From assembly GCA_038210245.1 (NCBI GenBank), contig JBBQWW010000003.1, forward strand, positions 53,884-117,883: 64,000 bases of DNA. Direction: 5' to 3'. The notes under the pieces are model-generated. The model was not told the origin of the DNA and ran no database searches. It saw only the letters and a program-made list of their open reading frames with translations. The DNA is from Bog-756 sp038210245. Lineage in GTDB: Bacteria > Actinomycetota > Acidimicrobiia > Acidimicrobiales > RAAP-2. The position numbers and the translations under genes were made by a program. Positions 44,059 to 52,927 of the stretch are shown piece by piece (the stretch's first letter is position 1; every line of letters starts with the position of its first letter).

Positions 44059-45721
44059 CCTCGATAATTCGTCCCGCCTCTGATCCGGCGGTGCGCGCGT
44101 CCGCGTAAAAGCCCTCCTGTCCTGGGAGAATGTGAGTCTCTACTCAACACATTCACCAGAACCAGGAGGGCTCCTTGAAGGTGCACGATACTCGCGCCAC
44201 CCGGTCGATGAGGGTGACCACCGACGGGAAGAGCCTGGTGTCCCACGCCGGCACCGCACTGCTGTCCGAACTGGCTGATCGCAGTGGCTTGACCGACGCG
44301 ATGTCAGGCGCCATGGCGGGCTGCGGGATCAACTGGCACACCCACGATCCCGGCGTCGTCCTCACGCACCTGGCCGTGGCCATCGCCGACGGGGCCGACT
44401 GTCTGGCCGACATGGCAGCCCTTCGTGAACAGGCCGAGTTGTTCGGACCGGTGGCCTCGATTGCCACGGCCTGGCGGGCGGTGGAGGCGACGACAGCCTT
44501 CGAGCTCCGTGCCATCCCCGAGGCGATCGCAAGCGCCCGGGCCAAGGTGTGGGCCGCCGCTCCTCCGGGGGACTCACTGGTGCTGGACTTCGACGCCACC
44601 TTGGTCAATTCGTACTCGGAGAAGCAGGACGCCACCCCCACCTACAAGAAGGGCTTCGGGTTCTTCCCTCTTGGGGTGTGGTGCGACACGACGAACGAAC
44701 CGCTGGCCGCCATGCTGCGGCGGGGGAACGCCGGTGCCAACGACACCGACGACCACGTCGAGTTGCTACACCAGTCCTTGTCGGGACTGCCCGAGGAGTT
44801 CCAGACCGGTCACTTCACAGGCGACCACCCGGCCCTCGTCTCCCATCCCATCCTGGTGCGGGCCGACTCGGCCGGGGCCACCCACGGGTTCGTCGATGCC
44901 ATCGTTGCGGCCAACTGCGACTTCTCCATCGGATTCCCCATCGACCAGGGAGTTCGTGACGCCCTGGTCCTGGTCCAAGAGGAGGACTGGATCCAGGCAC
45001 GAGAGACCGACGGCTCGGTCCGCGACGGTGCCTGGGTGGTCGAACTGACCGATCTCATCCCGCTTGCCGTCTGGCCCGAGGAGACCCGGTTGCTCATGCG
45101 CCGGGAACGTCCCCACCCCGGGGCCCAGCTCACCCTCTTCGACACGGCCGAGGGCTTCCGCCACACCTGCTTCATCACCAACACCGAGGGCACCGACATC
45201 GCCGCCCTCGAGCTCCGTCACCGGGGACACGCCCGGGTGGAGGACCGGATCAGGAACTGGAAGGACTGCGGTCTCGCCAACCTTCCCTTCGACTCCTTTG
45301 TGCGCAACGAAGCCTGGGTGGCCACCTCCCTCATCGCCGGAGCACTGCTGGCGTGGAGCCAGATGCTCTGCTTCGAAGGGGCACTGGCCAAGGCCGAGCC
45401 GAAGACCATGCGCTACCGGGTCCTTCACGTGGCCGCACTGCTCGTGCACAAGTCCAGGGGACTCACCTTACGGCTGGACAAGACCTGGCCATGGGTGGAC
45501 GATCTCGCCAACGCGTTCGCCAAACTGCGGGCGGCCATCCCCTGACCGGGTGGGTCACAACGCCCGACCCGAAAGCACTGCTGCAGGGCGTGACATCCGA
45601 AACAGAATGACAACACCGCGGCACTTCACGCCCCAGAAGTGGTCAGCGGATGGATGCCCATCACGACCAGCAACTCACCGGCACATCTGCCGTCAGCCGA
45701 GGGTCGGACGAATGATCGAGG
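44059..45721 (+). mobile_element. IS1380-family insertion sequence, complete (1663 bp)
   Basis: The left end CCTCGATAATTCGTCC (44059-44074) and the inverted right end CCTCGATCATTCGTCC (45721-45706) match in 15 of 16 positions. Both are flanked by CTAG (44055-44058 and 45722-45725), a four-base target duplication. One transposase gene fills the element. Length 1663 bp agrees with IS1380 relatives (about 1.6-1.7 kb). The intact transposase and exact duplication suggest a recent insertion that could still be active. Confidence 0.88.
44175..45545 (+). CDS. IS1380-family transposase
   Basis: A 456-residue DDE transposase. The first catalytic Asp lies in LVLDFDATLVNSYSEK, the second likely in TGHFTGDHPALVSHPILVRADS and the acidic Glu region in LRHRGHARVEDRIRNWKD, the typical IS1380 C-terminal ExxR-like block. 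The basic N-terminal leader and the C-terminal KSRGLTLRLDKTWPW are also family-like. TTG start at 44175 with AGGAGGG six bases upstream. It has no frameshift and fills most of the element. Confidence 0.92.
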   Translation: MKVHDTRATRSMRVTTDGKSLVSHAGTALLSELADRSGLTDAMSGAMAGCGINWHTHDPGVVLTHLAVAIADGADCLADMAALREQAELFGPVASIATAWRAVEATTAFELRAIPEAIASARAKVWAAAPPGDSLVLDFDATLVNSYSEKQDATPTYKKGFGFFPLGVWCDTTNEPLAAMLRRGNAGANDTDDHVELLHQSLSGLPEEFQTGHFTGDHPALVSHPILVRADSAGATHGFVDAIVAANCDFSIGFPIDQGVRDALVLVQEEDWIQARETDGSVRDGAWVVELTDLIPLAVWPEETRLLMRRERPHPGAQLTLFDTAEGFRHTCFITNTEGTDIAALELRHRGHARVEDRIRNWKDCGLANLPFDSFVRNEAWVATSLIAGALLAWSQMLCFEGALAKAEPKTMRYRVLHVAALLVHKSRGLTLRLDKTWPWVDDLANAFAKLRAAIP

Positions 45722-45991
45722 CTAGGCCACGCGGCATCACGGAGGAGATCGACGTTGTCCGTTTTGACCTGACTACCAACGAGAGACCGTGATCGATTGG
45801 CTTTGTCACCGGCCATCGGGCGGTCCTGAAGCTGTCGCCCTGCTCGCTTTTGGACCCGGTATCCCGGACTCCCGAGGGGCGCGGCCAGTAGTCAGTATCG
45901 AGGCGACCGCTCATCCGTGCATCGAATACGGACTCAGGACGTCGAACCGGCACTGCACTCCGCCTGGATCCTGGGAACGAAACTGACTCTG

Positions 45992-47017
45992 TCAGACCGC
46001 CCACGGGTTGAGCAGTACGGCCGCCCCGTTGACACGGTCGTGAGCCAGGTCACTGAGGGCCCTGTTGGCCTGCGACATCTCGTAGGTGACGGTCGATACC
46101 TGAATACGGATCCGAGCTGCCGCCTCGAGGAATGCAGTCCCGTCGTGCCTGGTATTGGCGGTGACGCTGCAGAGGTTGCGCTCTTCGAAGAGATGACGCT
46201 GGTAGTCGAGCACGGGGATGTCAGTCAGGTGGATCCCGGCGATGGCCAGCGTCCCTCCCCGATCGAGTGCCTCGAGAGCAGGGGGAACGAGGGTTCCCAC
46301 CGGGGCGAACAGGATGGCGGAGTCAAGGGGTTCGGGGGGCTGATCAGCGGCATCGCCGACGCTCGCCGCACCGAGTTGGAGTGCCAGCTGGCGTGCCTCC
46401 GGCGCCCGGGTCATCACATGGACCCTGGCCCCCTCGGCCATGGCGATCTGAGCGGTCAGGTGGGCGGAGCCGCCAAATCCATAGATTCCCAAACTCCCGC
46501 CCTCGGGAAGCTGCGATCGACGCAATGCTCGGTAGCCGATGATCCCGGCGCACAGCAGTGGCGCCGCCTGCTCGTCACTGAACTCTTCCGGGATGGCGTA
46601 GGCAAAGACCTCCTCGACCAGGACGTACTCGGCATACCCTCCGTCAAGGTCCCAGCCGGTGAACTGTGGCGCGATGCAGAGGTTCTCCCGCCCGGCGACG
46701 CAGAACCGGCACACTCCGCAGGTATGGGCGAGCCACGGGACGCCGACTCGGACGCCTGGTCCGAACCTCATGCACCCGGGTCCGAGTTCATCGACCGTAC
46801 CGACCACCTCGTGGCCCGGTGTAACCAGGTGGTGCTTGGGAGTGAGGTCTCCTTCGGCCAAATGGAGATCGGTTCGGCACACACCGCAGGCCGTCACCCG
46901 TACTCGCACCTGGCCCGGTCCTGGAACCGGGAGAGGGCGGGTGACCAGCTGGAGCGGACTGGAGTCGATGGGACCGGGCTCAGCCACCGCCCAGGCGCGC
47001 ATGGTGTCAGACATCAT
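45992..47017 (-). CDS. Zinc-dependent alcohol dehydrogenase (AdhP-like MDR)
   Basis: A 341-residue alcohol dehydrogenase. The catalytic zinc site is ACGVCRTDLH with TPGHEVVGTV; the structural zinc cysteines are CGVCRFCVAGRENLC. The Rossmann motif is SLGIYGFGGSAHLTAQIA. It should interconvert alcohols and aldehydes with NAD(P). Its start overlaps the end of the universal stress domain by 11 bases, so it is the last gene of the arginine deiminase operon, an unusual addition that hints at fermentative or redox-balancing use. ATG ATG at 47017/47014. Confidence 0.92.
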   Translation of the reverse strand: MMSDTMRAWAVAEPGPIDSSPLQLVTRPLPVPGPGQVRVRVTACGVCRTDLHLAEGDLTPKHHLVTPGHEVVGTVDELGPGCMRFGPGVRVGVPWLAHTCGVCRFCVAGRENLCIAPQFTGWDLDGGYAEYVLVEEVFAYAIPEEFSDEQAAPLLCAGIIGYRALRRSQLPEGGSLGIYGFGGSAHLTAQIAMAEGARVHVMTRAPEARQLALQLGAASVGDAADQPPEPLDSAILFAPVGTLVPPALEALDRGGTLAIAGIHLTDIPVLDYQRHLFEERNLCSVTANTRHDGTAFLEAAARIRIQVSTVTYEMSQANRALSDLAHDRVNGAAVLLNPWAV

Positions 47018-47468
47018 CGTTCAGGTTGTGCCCGTCCCGGATCACCACGACCGGACAGTGGGCGTGGGACACACAGTGCTCACTGACCGACCCGAGCAAC
47101 AGGCTGACCAGTTCGCTGTGGCCCCGACTGCCGATGACCAGCAGGTCGGCCCCTCGTGATGCATCAACGAGGGCCAGTTCAGCCGGCCCACCCACGATCT
47201 TCGAATCGATCGACACGCCTTCGTGTCCGACCCGCTCCGGGGCCAGCACCTTTTCCAATACCTCTTGAGCGTCGCCTTTGGGGTCGAAACCATCGGGCGC
47301 CATCATGCCGACAGCAGGAGCCATCGGCCACTCCCACGTCGTAATGGCTTCAACCGTCGACCCGATGAGGTGGGCCTGCCGCATCGCCCACTTGAGTGCG
47401 GCAACCGATGACAGCGAACCATCGATTCCCACCACAATCCGGTGGGATGGTTGTTCTGTAGTGGTCAC
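47007..47468 (-). CDS. Universal stress protein domain with its own internal start
   Basis: A 153-residue Usp that shares its reading frame with carbamate kinase. HRIVVGIDGSLSSVAALKWA opens the fold and VIGSRGHSELVSLLLGS holds an intact G-x2-G-x9-G-S ATP-binding motif, ending HCPVVVIRDG. The GTG at 47468 is preceded by AAGGAG six bases upstream, a good independent initiation site. The gene may therefore be translated both alone and as the tail of the kinase. Usp proteins often respond to hypoxia or growth arrest, consistent with arginine fermentation. Confidence 0.8.
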   Translation of the reverse strand: MTTTEQPSHRIVVGIDGSLSSVAALKWAMRQAHLIGSTVEAITTWEWPMAPAVGMMAPDGFDPKGDAQEVLEKVLAPERVGHEGVSIDSKIVGGPAELALVDASRGADLLVIGSRGHSELVSLLLGSVSEHCVSHAHCPVVVIRDGHNLNDDV

Positions 47469-48464
47469 TGATTGCTCCTTCACCTGTGTGCGAATAGATC
47501 GGTCACGTACCAATGGGTCATGCTGCGAGCGCCGGCGATCCTCGGCGGGTAGCGCAGAAGCGGGTCCCACCACGGTCCCTGATCTTCCATCGAGAAGCTC
47601 GACCGCATGGTCCAGTCGACCGATGAACGCCCGCCTGTTCGTCGCTTCCACGAACCGGCAGGCCGCGTCTACTTTCGGACCCATCGACCCACTGGGAAAC
47701 GTCATGGCCCGGAGGGCCTCCGGGGTGGTGTGATGAAGCGGCCGAGCCGAGTCCGTGCCGAAGTCGAGCTCGACACTGGCCACGTCGGTGAGCAGGAGGA
47801 GGGCATCGGCATCGAGTTCCCGGGCCATAAGCACTGCAGTGAGATCCTTGTCGATGACCGCCTCGACACCGTGGAGGAGTCCGTCGGCACCCCGTGCGAC
47901 GGGTATGCCTCCCCCGCCGGCACAGATCACAATGGCGCCGTTGGTCATCAGCATCCGAATGGTCGGCATCTCCAAAGGGACCAACGGCTCAGGTGAAGCG
48001 ACCACGCGTCTCCAAGCCTGGCCGTCCGGACGTACCGCCCATCCCCGAAGGCGGACTATGCGTTGAGCCTCTTCTTCGTCATAGACCGGGCCGACAAACT
48101 TGGTCGGGTGAGCGAAGGCTGGGTCGTTGGTATCCACCATCGTCTGACAGACGAGACTCACTACTTCCTGGCCCGGGAGGGCATTCTCGAATGCTTGCAG
48201 CAGGAAATAGCCGATCATCCCCTGAGTCTGGGCACCGAGGACGTCGAAGGGGTACGGGTGGGGCAGGTCCGGGTCGCGCTCACTCTCGAGAGCAAGCAGG
48301 CCAACCTGAGGCCCATTGCCGTGAGTGATCAGGAGGTCATGGTCCTGGACCAGGGGTACCAGTGCCTTCACCGCCGCGACGACATGCTTCTCCTGGACTT
48401 GGGCCTCCGCCACCTCCCCGCGTTCGAGTAGCGCGTTGCCACCCAGGGCCACCACGATTCGCAT
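47007..48464 (-). CDS. arcC: Carbamate kinase fused in frame to a universal stress protein domain
   Basis: A 485-codon frame with no internal stop. Residues 1-300 are carbamate kinase (VVALGGNALLERGE, LLITHGNGPQVGLLALE, VICAGGGGIPVARG, AVIDKDLTAVLMA, SGSMGPKVDAACRF), which makes ATP from carbamoyl phosphate. About 30 residues of charged linker follow, then a Usp domain (residues 333-485). An internal GTG at 47468 preceded by AAGGAG could make the Usp separately. Normal ArcC ends near residue 310, so either a natural fusion or a lost stop codon is implied. ATG two bases after the upstream gene. Confidence 0.88.
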   Translation of the reverse strand: MRIVVALGGNALLERGEVAEAQVQEKHVVAAVKALVPLVQDHDLLITHGNGPQVGLLALESERDPDLPHPYPFDVLGAQTQGMIGYFLLQAFENALPGQEVVSLVCQTMVDTNDPAFAHPTKFVGPVYDEEEAQRIVRLRGWAVRPDGQAWRRVVASPEPLVPLEMPTIRMLMTNGAIVICAGGGGIPVARGADGLLHGVEAVIDKDLTAVLMARELDADALLLLTDVASVELDFGTDSARPLHHTTPEALRAMTFPSGSMGPKVDAACRFVEATNRRAFIGRLDHAVELLDGRSGTVVGPASALPAEDRRRSQHDPLVRDRSIRTQVKEQSVTTTEQPSHRIVVGIDGSLSSVAALKWAMRQAHLIGSTVEAITTWEWPMAPAVGMMAPDGFDPKGDAQEVLEKVLAPERVGHEGVSIDSKIVGGPAELALVDASRGADLLVIGSRGHSELVSLLLGSVSEHCVSHAHCPVVVIRDGHNLNDDV

Positions 48465-48465
48465 C

Positions 48466-49488
48466 TCAGTCAGCCAGACTGGCCACCATGGCCGCCTTGA
48501 TGGTGTGCAGTCGGTTCTCTGCCTGGTCGAAGACGATGGATGCCGGTGACTCGAAGACCTCGTCGGTGACTTCCAGCGCGGTGAGGTTCCATTTGTCAGC
48601 GAGCTGTCGTCCGAGCTCGCTGTGGGTGTCATGGAGGGCCGGCAGGCAGTGCATGAACTTGACGTCCCGATTTCCGGTGGCTCTCATGGCAGCGGCGTTC
48701 ACCTGGTAGGGCAGGAGTTGGTCGATACGCTTCTCCCATTCGGATGCCGGCTCTCCCATGGACACCCATACGTCGGTGTACAAGAAGTCGGCGCCATCCA
48801 CACCTGTATGCACCTCGTCCCCGATATGGATCCGTGCTCCCGACGTCGCAGCGAGCTCTTTGGCCATCACCTGTACATCCGAGGTGGGCCACAGGTCCCT
48901 CGGCGCGGCGATGCGGACGTCCATCCCGAGCAACGCCCCAGTGACAAGCAGGGAGTTGGCCGTATTGTTGCGGGCATCACCCAGATAGCAGTAGCCCACC
49001 CGGTCGAGTGGTTTCGGGGAGTGGTCCTGCATGGTCAGGATGTCGGCCAGCATCTGGGTCGGGTGCCACTGATCGGTCAGGCCGTTCCACACCGGGACAC
49101 CGGAGAATCGGGCCAGCGTCTCCACCGCCTCCTGGGCGTAGCCGCGGAACTCGATGCCGTCGAACATCCGACCCAAGACCCGTGCCGTGTCCTGCATCGA
49201 CTCCTGGGTCCCGATGTGCGATCCCTCCGGCCCGAGGTAGGTGACCTGGGCCCCTTGGTCGTGGGCCGCGACCTCGAACGCACAACGGGTCCGAGTGGAC
49301 GCCTTCTCAAAGATGAGGGCGATGTTGCGGCCCACCAATCGCTGGCGCTCGGTGCCCGACCGCTTCTCGGCCCTTAGGTGCTCGGCGAGATCGACGAGGG
49401 ACAGGAATTCCCGTCTGGTGAGGTCGACCACCTTCAGGAGACTCCGGCCCCGCATCTGGAGGTCGTCCATGGTGTCCGCAATGCCCAT
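48466..49488 (-). CDS. arcB: Ornithine carbamoyltransferase (catabolic, arginine deiminase pathway)
   Basis: A 340-residue transcarbamoylase. The carbamoyl phosphate motif STRTRCAFEVA, the linker HPTQMLADILTM, GDARNNTANSLL and the ornithine motif HCLPALHDTHSE are intact. In this operon it should run towards phosphorolysis of citrulline to ornithine and carbamoyl phosphate. The ATG at 49488 begins two bases after the arcA stop and ends two bases before arcC, so the three are tightly coupled. A longer start at 49527 would overlap arcA. Confidence 0.95.
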   Translation of the reverse strand: MGIADTMDDLQMRGRSLLKVVDLTRREFLSLVDLAEHLRAEKRSGTERQRLVGRNIALIFEKASTRTRCAFEVAAHDQGAQVTYLGPEGSHIGTQESMQDTARVLGRMFDGIEFRGYAQEAVETLARFSGVPVWNGLTDQWHPTQMLADILTMQDHSPKPLDRVGYCYLGDARNNTANSLLVTGALLGMDVRIAAPRDLWPTSDVQVMAKELAATSGARIHIGDEVHTGVDGADFLYTDVWVSMGEPASEWEKRIDQLLPYQVNAAAMRATGNRDVKFMHCLPALHDTHSELGRQLADKWNLTALEVTDEVFESPASIVFDQAENRLHTIKAAMVASLAD

Positions 49489-49490
49489 GA

Positions 49491-50711
49491 CTAGCTCGCA
49501 TCCCTTCGGATCGGACAGGTCATGCACCGGGGACCGCCCCGGCCCCGTCCCAGCTCGCCGCCAGCGATGGCCACCACCTCGATGCCCTGTTTCTCGAGCA
49601 TGGTGTTGGTGGCCACGTTGCGGTCGTAGCCCATGACCACTCCGGGAGCCACGGCCAAGTAGTTGGTGCCGTCATCCCACTGCTCACGCTGGGCGGCACG
49701 GACGTCCTCGTCGGTGGTGAGCACGATGATCTGGTCGACCTCAAAGATGTCGGCGAGGCAGTCCCACAGGCTGGTGTTGGAGGAGATGGAAAGGTCTCCC
49801 GGCTGCTCACCCTGGGTGATCGTCCAGCTTCGCAGTTGGCGGTCGAAGTAGGGGTAGAGGACGAACGTGGCGGTATCGACCATGGACATCACGGTGTCGA
49901 GGTGCATGAAGGCATGGCTGTGGGGAAGCTCGATAGCCACCACGGTGGTGGCTTGGCCGTTGTCGAAAAGAGCGTGGGCCACCGCCTCGACGGCCATGGG
50001 GGTGGTGCGCTCGCCCATGCCGATCAGTACCGCGCCGTGGCCGATCACGTGGACGTCGCCGCCTTCGATGGTGGCCGGCTGGTAGGTGCGGTCCTCGGCA
50101 CCGTAGTAGTTGACGTAGTCACTGTCGGCGAAGAGAGGGTGGAAGCCGTAGATAGCCCTGGTATGGAGGGACTCACGTTGGCGGGCGGGCATGGCCATCG
50201 GGTTGATGGTCACACCTCCGTAGATCCAACATGAATTGTCCCGCTGGAACAGATGGTTGGGGAGGGGAGTGAGGATGAAGTCGTCGGTCCTGAGCATGTC
50301 CCACTTCAAGCTGTGGGCATGGAGGGGATGGAGATCGGCTTTGATGATTCCGCCCACCAGAAAGTCGGCGAGAGTCCTTCCGTCGAGGTCGTCGAAGAGA
50401 CGCCGAACCGGATCGACCAGGGACGGGCCGAGGATCTCTGGTGTGCACAGGCGGTCGAGGACGAACTCACGGCCTTCGGGAAGCTCGAGCGTTTCGGCCA
50501 GTAGGACGCCGTAGTGGTGGACGAGTACACCCTTGTTCCGGAGGGCGGCGGCGAAGGCATCGTGCTCCTCCTGGGCCTTGGCCGCCCACATCACATCATC
50601 GAACAGTAGGGCCTCGATGTTGTCCGGGGTGAGTCGGGAGAGCTCCAGGCCCGGCCGGTGGATGATCGCCTCGCGGAGCTGGCCGACTTCAGAGTCGACG
50701 GAGAAGGTCAT
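49491..50711 (-). CDS. arcA: Arginine deiminase
   Basis: A 406-residue amidinotransferase-fold hydrolase converting arginine to citrulline and ammonia. VDSEVGQLREAIIHRPGLEL is the family start. Substrate and catalytic elements are FQRDNSCWIYGGV (RD), IEGGDVHVIG (ExxD), HSHAFMHLDTVMSMV (HxD) and the nucleophilic Cys in GGPRCMTCPI. A second Cys replaces the usual Met in that last motif. Its start overlaps the antiporter gene by four bases (ATGA). First enzyme of the arginine deiminase pathway, a fermentative ATP source and acid defence. Confidence 0.96.
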   Translation of the reverse strand: MTFSVDSEVGQLREAIIHRPGLELSRLTPDNIEALLFDDVMWAAKAQEEHDAFAAALRNKGVLVHHYGVLLAETLELPEGREFVLDRLCTPEILGPSLVDPVRRLFDDLDGRTLADFLVGGIIKADLHPLHAHSLKWDMLRTDDFILTPLPNHLFQRDNSCWIYGGVTINPMAMPARQRESLHTRAIYGFHPLFADSDYVNYYGAEDRTYQPATIEGGDVHVIGHGAVLIGMGERTTPMAVEAVAHALFDNGQATTVVAIELPHSHAFMHLDTVMSMVDTATFVLYPYFDRQLRSWTITQGEQPGDLSISSNTSLWDCLADIFEVDQIIVLTTDEDVRAAQREQWDDGTNYLAVAPGVVMGYDRNVATNTMLEKQGIEVVAIAGGELGRGRGGPRCMTCPIRRDAS

Positions 50712-52291
50712 GACAGCACTTCAGTTCCGGATGGTTGATGGGGAGCGGTTGCCTGGATGGGAGCACTGCCGTTGCCCACGGCGTGAGCCCCGTTCAACGG
50801 CGATGTGTCCGGCGGTAGATCCACCGGCTCGACCGACTTGCCCAGCCGCTGGCGTCGGGCATTCAGGAAGGCGTAGAGCACGAGACCGGCCAGGATCACC
50901 ACCAGGGCCTGGTAGACGACCTGGTAGCCGGAGGCGAAGGTCACCCAGAGGGAGAACAGCACACTGGCTCCGGCCACGGCCAGGTCGCGGGCCAAGAGCC
51001 AGCCTACGACTCGCCGGCGGCGGGAGACCAGGAAGGTGAGCTGGGCGATGGCCGACATGAAGTAGGGGATGGCCACGGTGACCACCGTCAGGTCCACCAA
51101 GTAGGTGAAGACGGTGAGGCCCGAGGTGGTGGTGTAGCGCCAGAGCATCAGGATGGAGGGCAGTGCCGTGCCGATGACGATCCCGAACCAGGCCGTTCCC
51201 TTCTTGTCGACCCAGGCGAAAGGCCGGGGGAACATGTCGTCCTGGGCCATGGCCCGGGACGTCTCGGTGACGATGAGCGTCCAGCCGTTGAGGGCCCCGA
51301 TGCCGGAGATGACGGCGATGGCAGCGATGAACGTCCCGGCCCAGGCCTGGTGGGGGAAGATCGACTGGAAGGCGTTGACGAAGGGCGACCCGTTGTTCAC
51401 CAGCGCATGGTGGGAGACCAGTCCCATCACCGCTGCGGTGACCAGGATGTAGAGGATGGCACTGAGGCCGGTGCCAATGAGGGACGCCCGGCCGACGTTG
51501 ACTCGTGGGTTCTTCACCCGTTTAGCCGTGACGGCCGCTGCTTCGACGCCGATGAAGGAGAAGAGGGCCACACCCGCGGCGATCCCGATCCCGCTGTAGA
51601 GGCTCCCGCCCGACGCATTGAAGACGCCGAAGTTGTGGCTCTGGACGAAGAACCACCCGATGACGCCTACGAACAGCAATGGAAGGAACTTGAGGACCAC
51701 GGTGACGTTCTGGAACCAGGCCATCTGGCGGATGCCCACCAGGTTGATGATGGCGGGGACCCACAGGCCCACCATGGCGATGCCCCAGTTCTCGATACCG
51801 GTGATGTGGTTGAAGCCGAAGAGGGCGTCCACATAGAAGACCCAGGACGAGACGATGGCCGCATTGCCGGCCCACGACTGGATCCAGTAGCACCAGCCGA
51901 CCAGGTAACCGGCGAAATCGCCGAACTCGTGCCGCGAGTAGGCGTAGAGCCCGCCGTCGCTGTTGGGCACTCGCTTGGTCAGCTGTCCGAACAGGACCGC
52001 CAGCAGCATGGCGCCGAGGGCGATCACGCCCAAGACGACGATGCCCATCGTCCCAGCACCGGCCAGCACTGCCGGCATGGTGAACACCCCAGTACCCACG
52101 ATGCTGCCGATGACCAGTCCCGTGGCCGAGGTCAGACCCAGGGAGTGGGCTTTGCTCTGATTCCGTGGCGACATCGGGGGGATCGGAGGTTCGGTGCCGT
52201 CGGTCGGCATGGAGGGCGGTGAACCGTTCGTCGCCCCCGGATGGCCAGGTACCGACGGGAGAGAGATGGACGGAGGGGACGAGTCGATCAT
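50708..52291 (-). CDS. arcD: Amino acid permease, probable arginine/ornithine antiporter
   Basis: A 527-residue APC-superfamily transporter with about 12 membrane helices. The first helix motif GLVIGSIVGTGVFTMPAVLA is the APC hallmark; others include VLGVIALGAMLLAVLFGQLT, LYSGIGIAAGVALFSFIGVE and TFIAAIAVISGIGALNGW. Position at the head of arcABC supports arginine/ornithine exchange; sequence alone would allow other amino acids. An N-terminal Ser/Pro-rich extension of about 45 residues is unusual and may be partly untranslated (ATG at 52291 versus an internal ATG 39 codons later). No promoter motif was recognised. Confidence 0.88.
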   Translation of the reverse strand: MIDSSPPSISLPSVPGHPGATNGSPPSMPTDGTEPPIPPMSPRNQSKAHSLGLTSATGLVIGSIVGTGVFTMPAVLAGAGTMGIVVLGVIALGAMLLAVLFGQLTKRVPNSDGGLYAYSRHEFGDFAGYLVGWCYWIQSWAGNAAIVSSWVFYVDALFGFNHITGIENWGIAMVGLWVPAIINLVGIRQMAWFQNVTVVLKFLPLLFVGVIGWFFVQSHNFGVFNASGGSLYSGIGIAAGVALFSFIGVEAAAVTAKRVKNPRVNVGRASLIGTGLSAILYILVTAAVMGLVSHHALVNNGSPFVNAFQSIFPHQAWAGTFIAAIAVISGIGALNGWTLIVTETSRAMAQDDMFPRPFAWVDKKGTAWFGIVIGTALPSILMLWRYTTTSGLTVFTYLVDLTVVTVAIPYFMSAIAQLTFLVSRRRRVVGWLLARDLAVAGASVLFSLWVTFASGYQVVYQALVVILAGLVLYAFLNARRQRLGKSVEPVDLPPDTSPLNGAHAVGNGSAPIQATAPHQPSGTEVLS

Positions 52292-52379
52292 CGTGTTCTC
52301 ATTCGTGTTGGTGGTCAGCGGACAAGTGGGCGAGTGGGCCAGACCAGTCTGTGGCTCCCCGAGTTCATACTGACGATGG

Positions 52380-52718
52380 CTAGGCCTGATGGCTTCGCGT
52401 CACGACCGCCTCGGCATCGTCGTAGGCCAAGCGGAGATCTCGGAGGAGCTGGTCTACTCCCTCACGCACACCGGCCACGTTCTTACCGGTGTCCTGCCGT
52501 GCATCCGATAGCCGTGACCGAACCGCCAGATAGACGTTCTCGGTCACTTCCATACGCGTGCGAAGCTCGTCGCGGAGGTCATGTGAGGCCAGATCGATCT
52601 GCAGCTTCAGCTCGTCGATGCGGGACCGCCATTCGTCGAGCGTCCGGTCCAACTGTGTGGCAACGGCTGAACCCTCTTCCCCGATTGATCGGTGTGTCGT
52701 GGTCTCGGCCTTCGGCAT
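52380..52718 (-). CDS. Coiled-coil hypothetical protein
   Basis: A 112-residue hydrophilic helical protein: TQLDRTLDEWRSRIDELKLQ, DLASHDLRDELRTRMEVTEN and GKNVAGVREGVDQLLRDLRL with heptad-like spacing. No catalytic motif. GAGGAG lies six bases before the ATG at 52718, supporting expression. It lies between the antiporter gene and a divergent tandem universal stress protein; small coiled-coil proteins of this kind are seen beside stress genes, but the role is unknown. Confidence 0.68.
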   Translation of the reverse strand: MPKAETTTHRSIGEEGSAVATQLDRTLDEWRSRIDELKLQIDLASHDLRDELRTRMEVTENVYLAVRSRLSDARQDTGKNVAGVREGVDQLLRDLRLAYDDAEAVVTRSHQA

Positions 52719-52927
52719 CGTGTACTCCTCGTTTGGGACGTCTGTAGTTCCACCGTGCCCCTTCAGGACACCTCCGACCAGAGTCAAAGGACCCATAGGG
52801 CTAGAAGTTCCTCTCGTCACCCTCACCGGGCTCCTGTGCGAAGACGCTGGCGGTCCCCACGTCCGGCCATTGAAAGGAGTGACGTTCGGCCCTGTTCCTG
52901 CCCACTCGGGCAGTGTGCAATGGCGAG

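Noticed and set aside
45693..46004. Gene interrupted by the IS element
   Set aside because: Rejoining the flanks gives an open but unconvincing frame without start signal or family resemblance.
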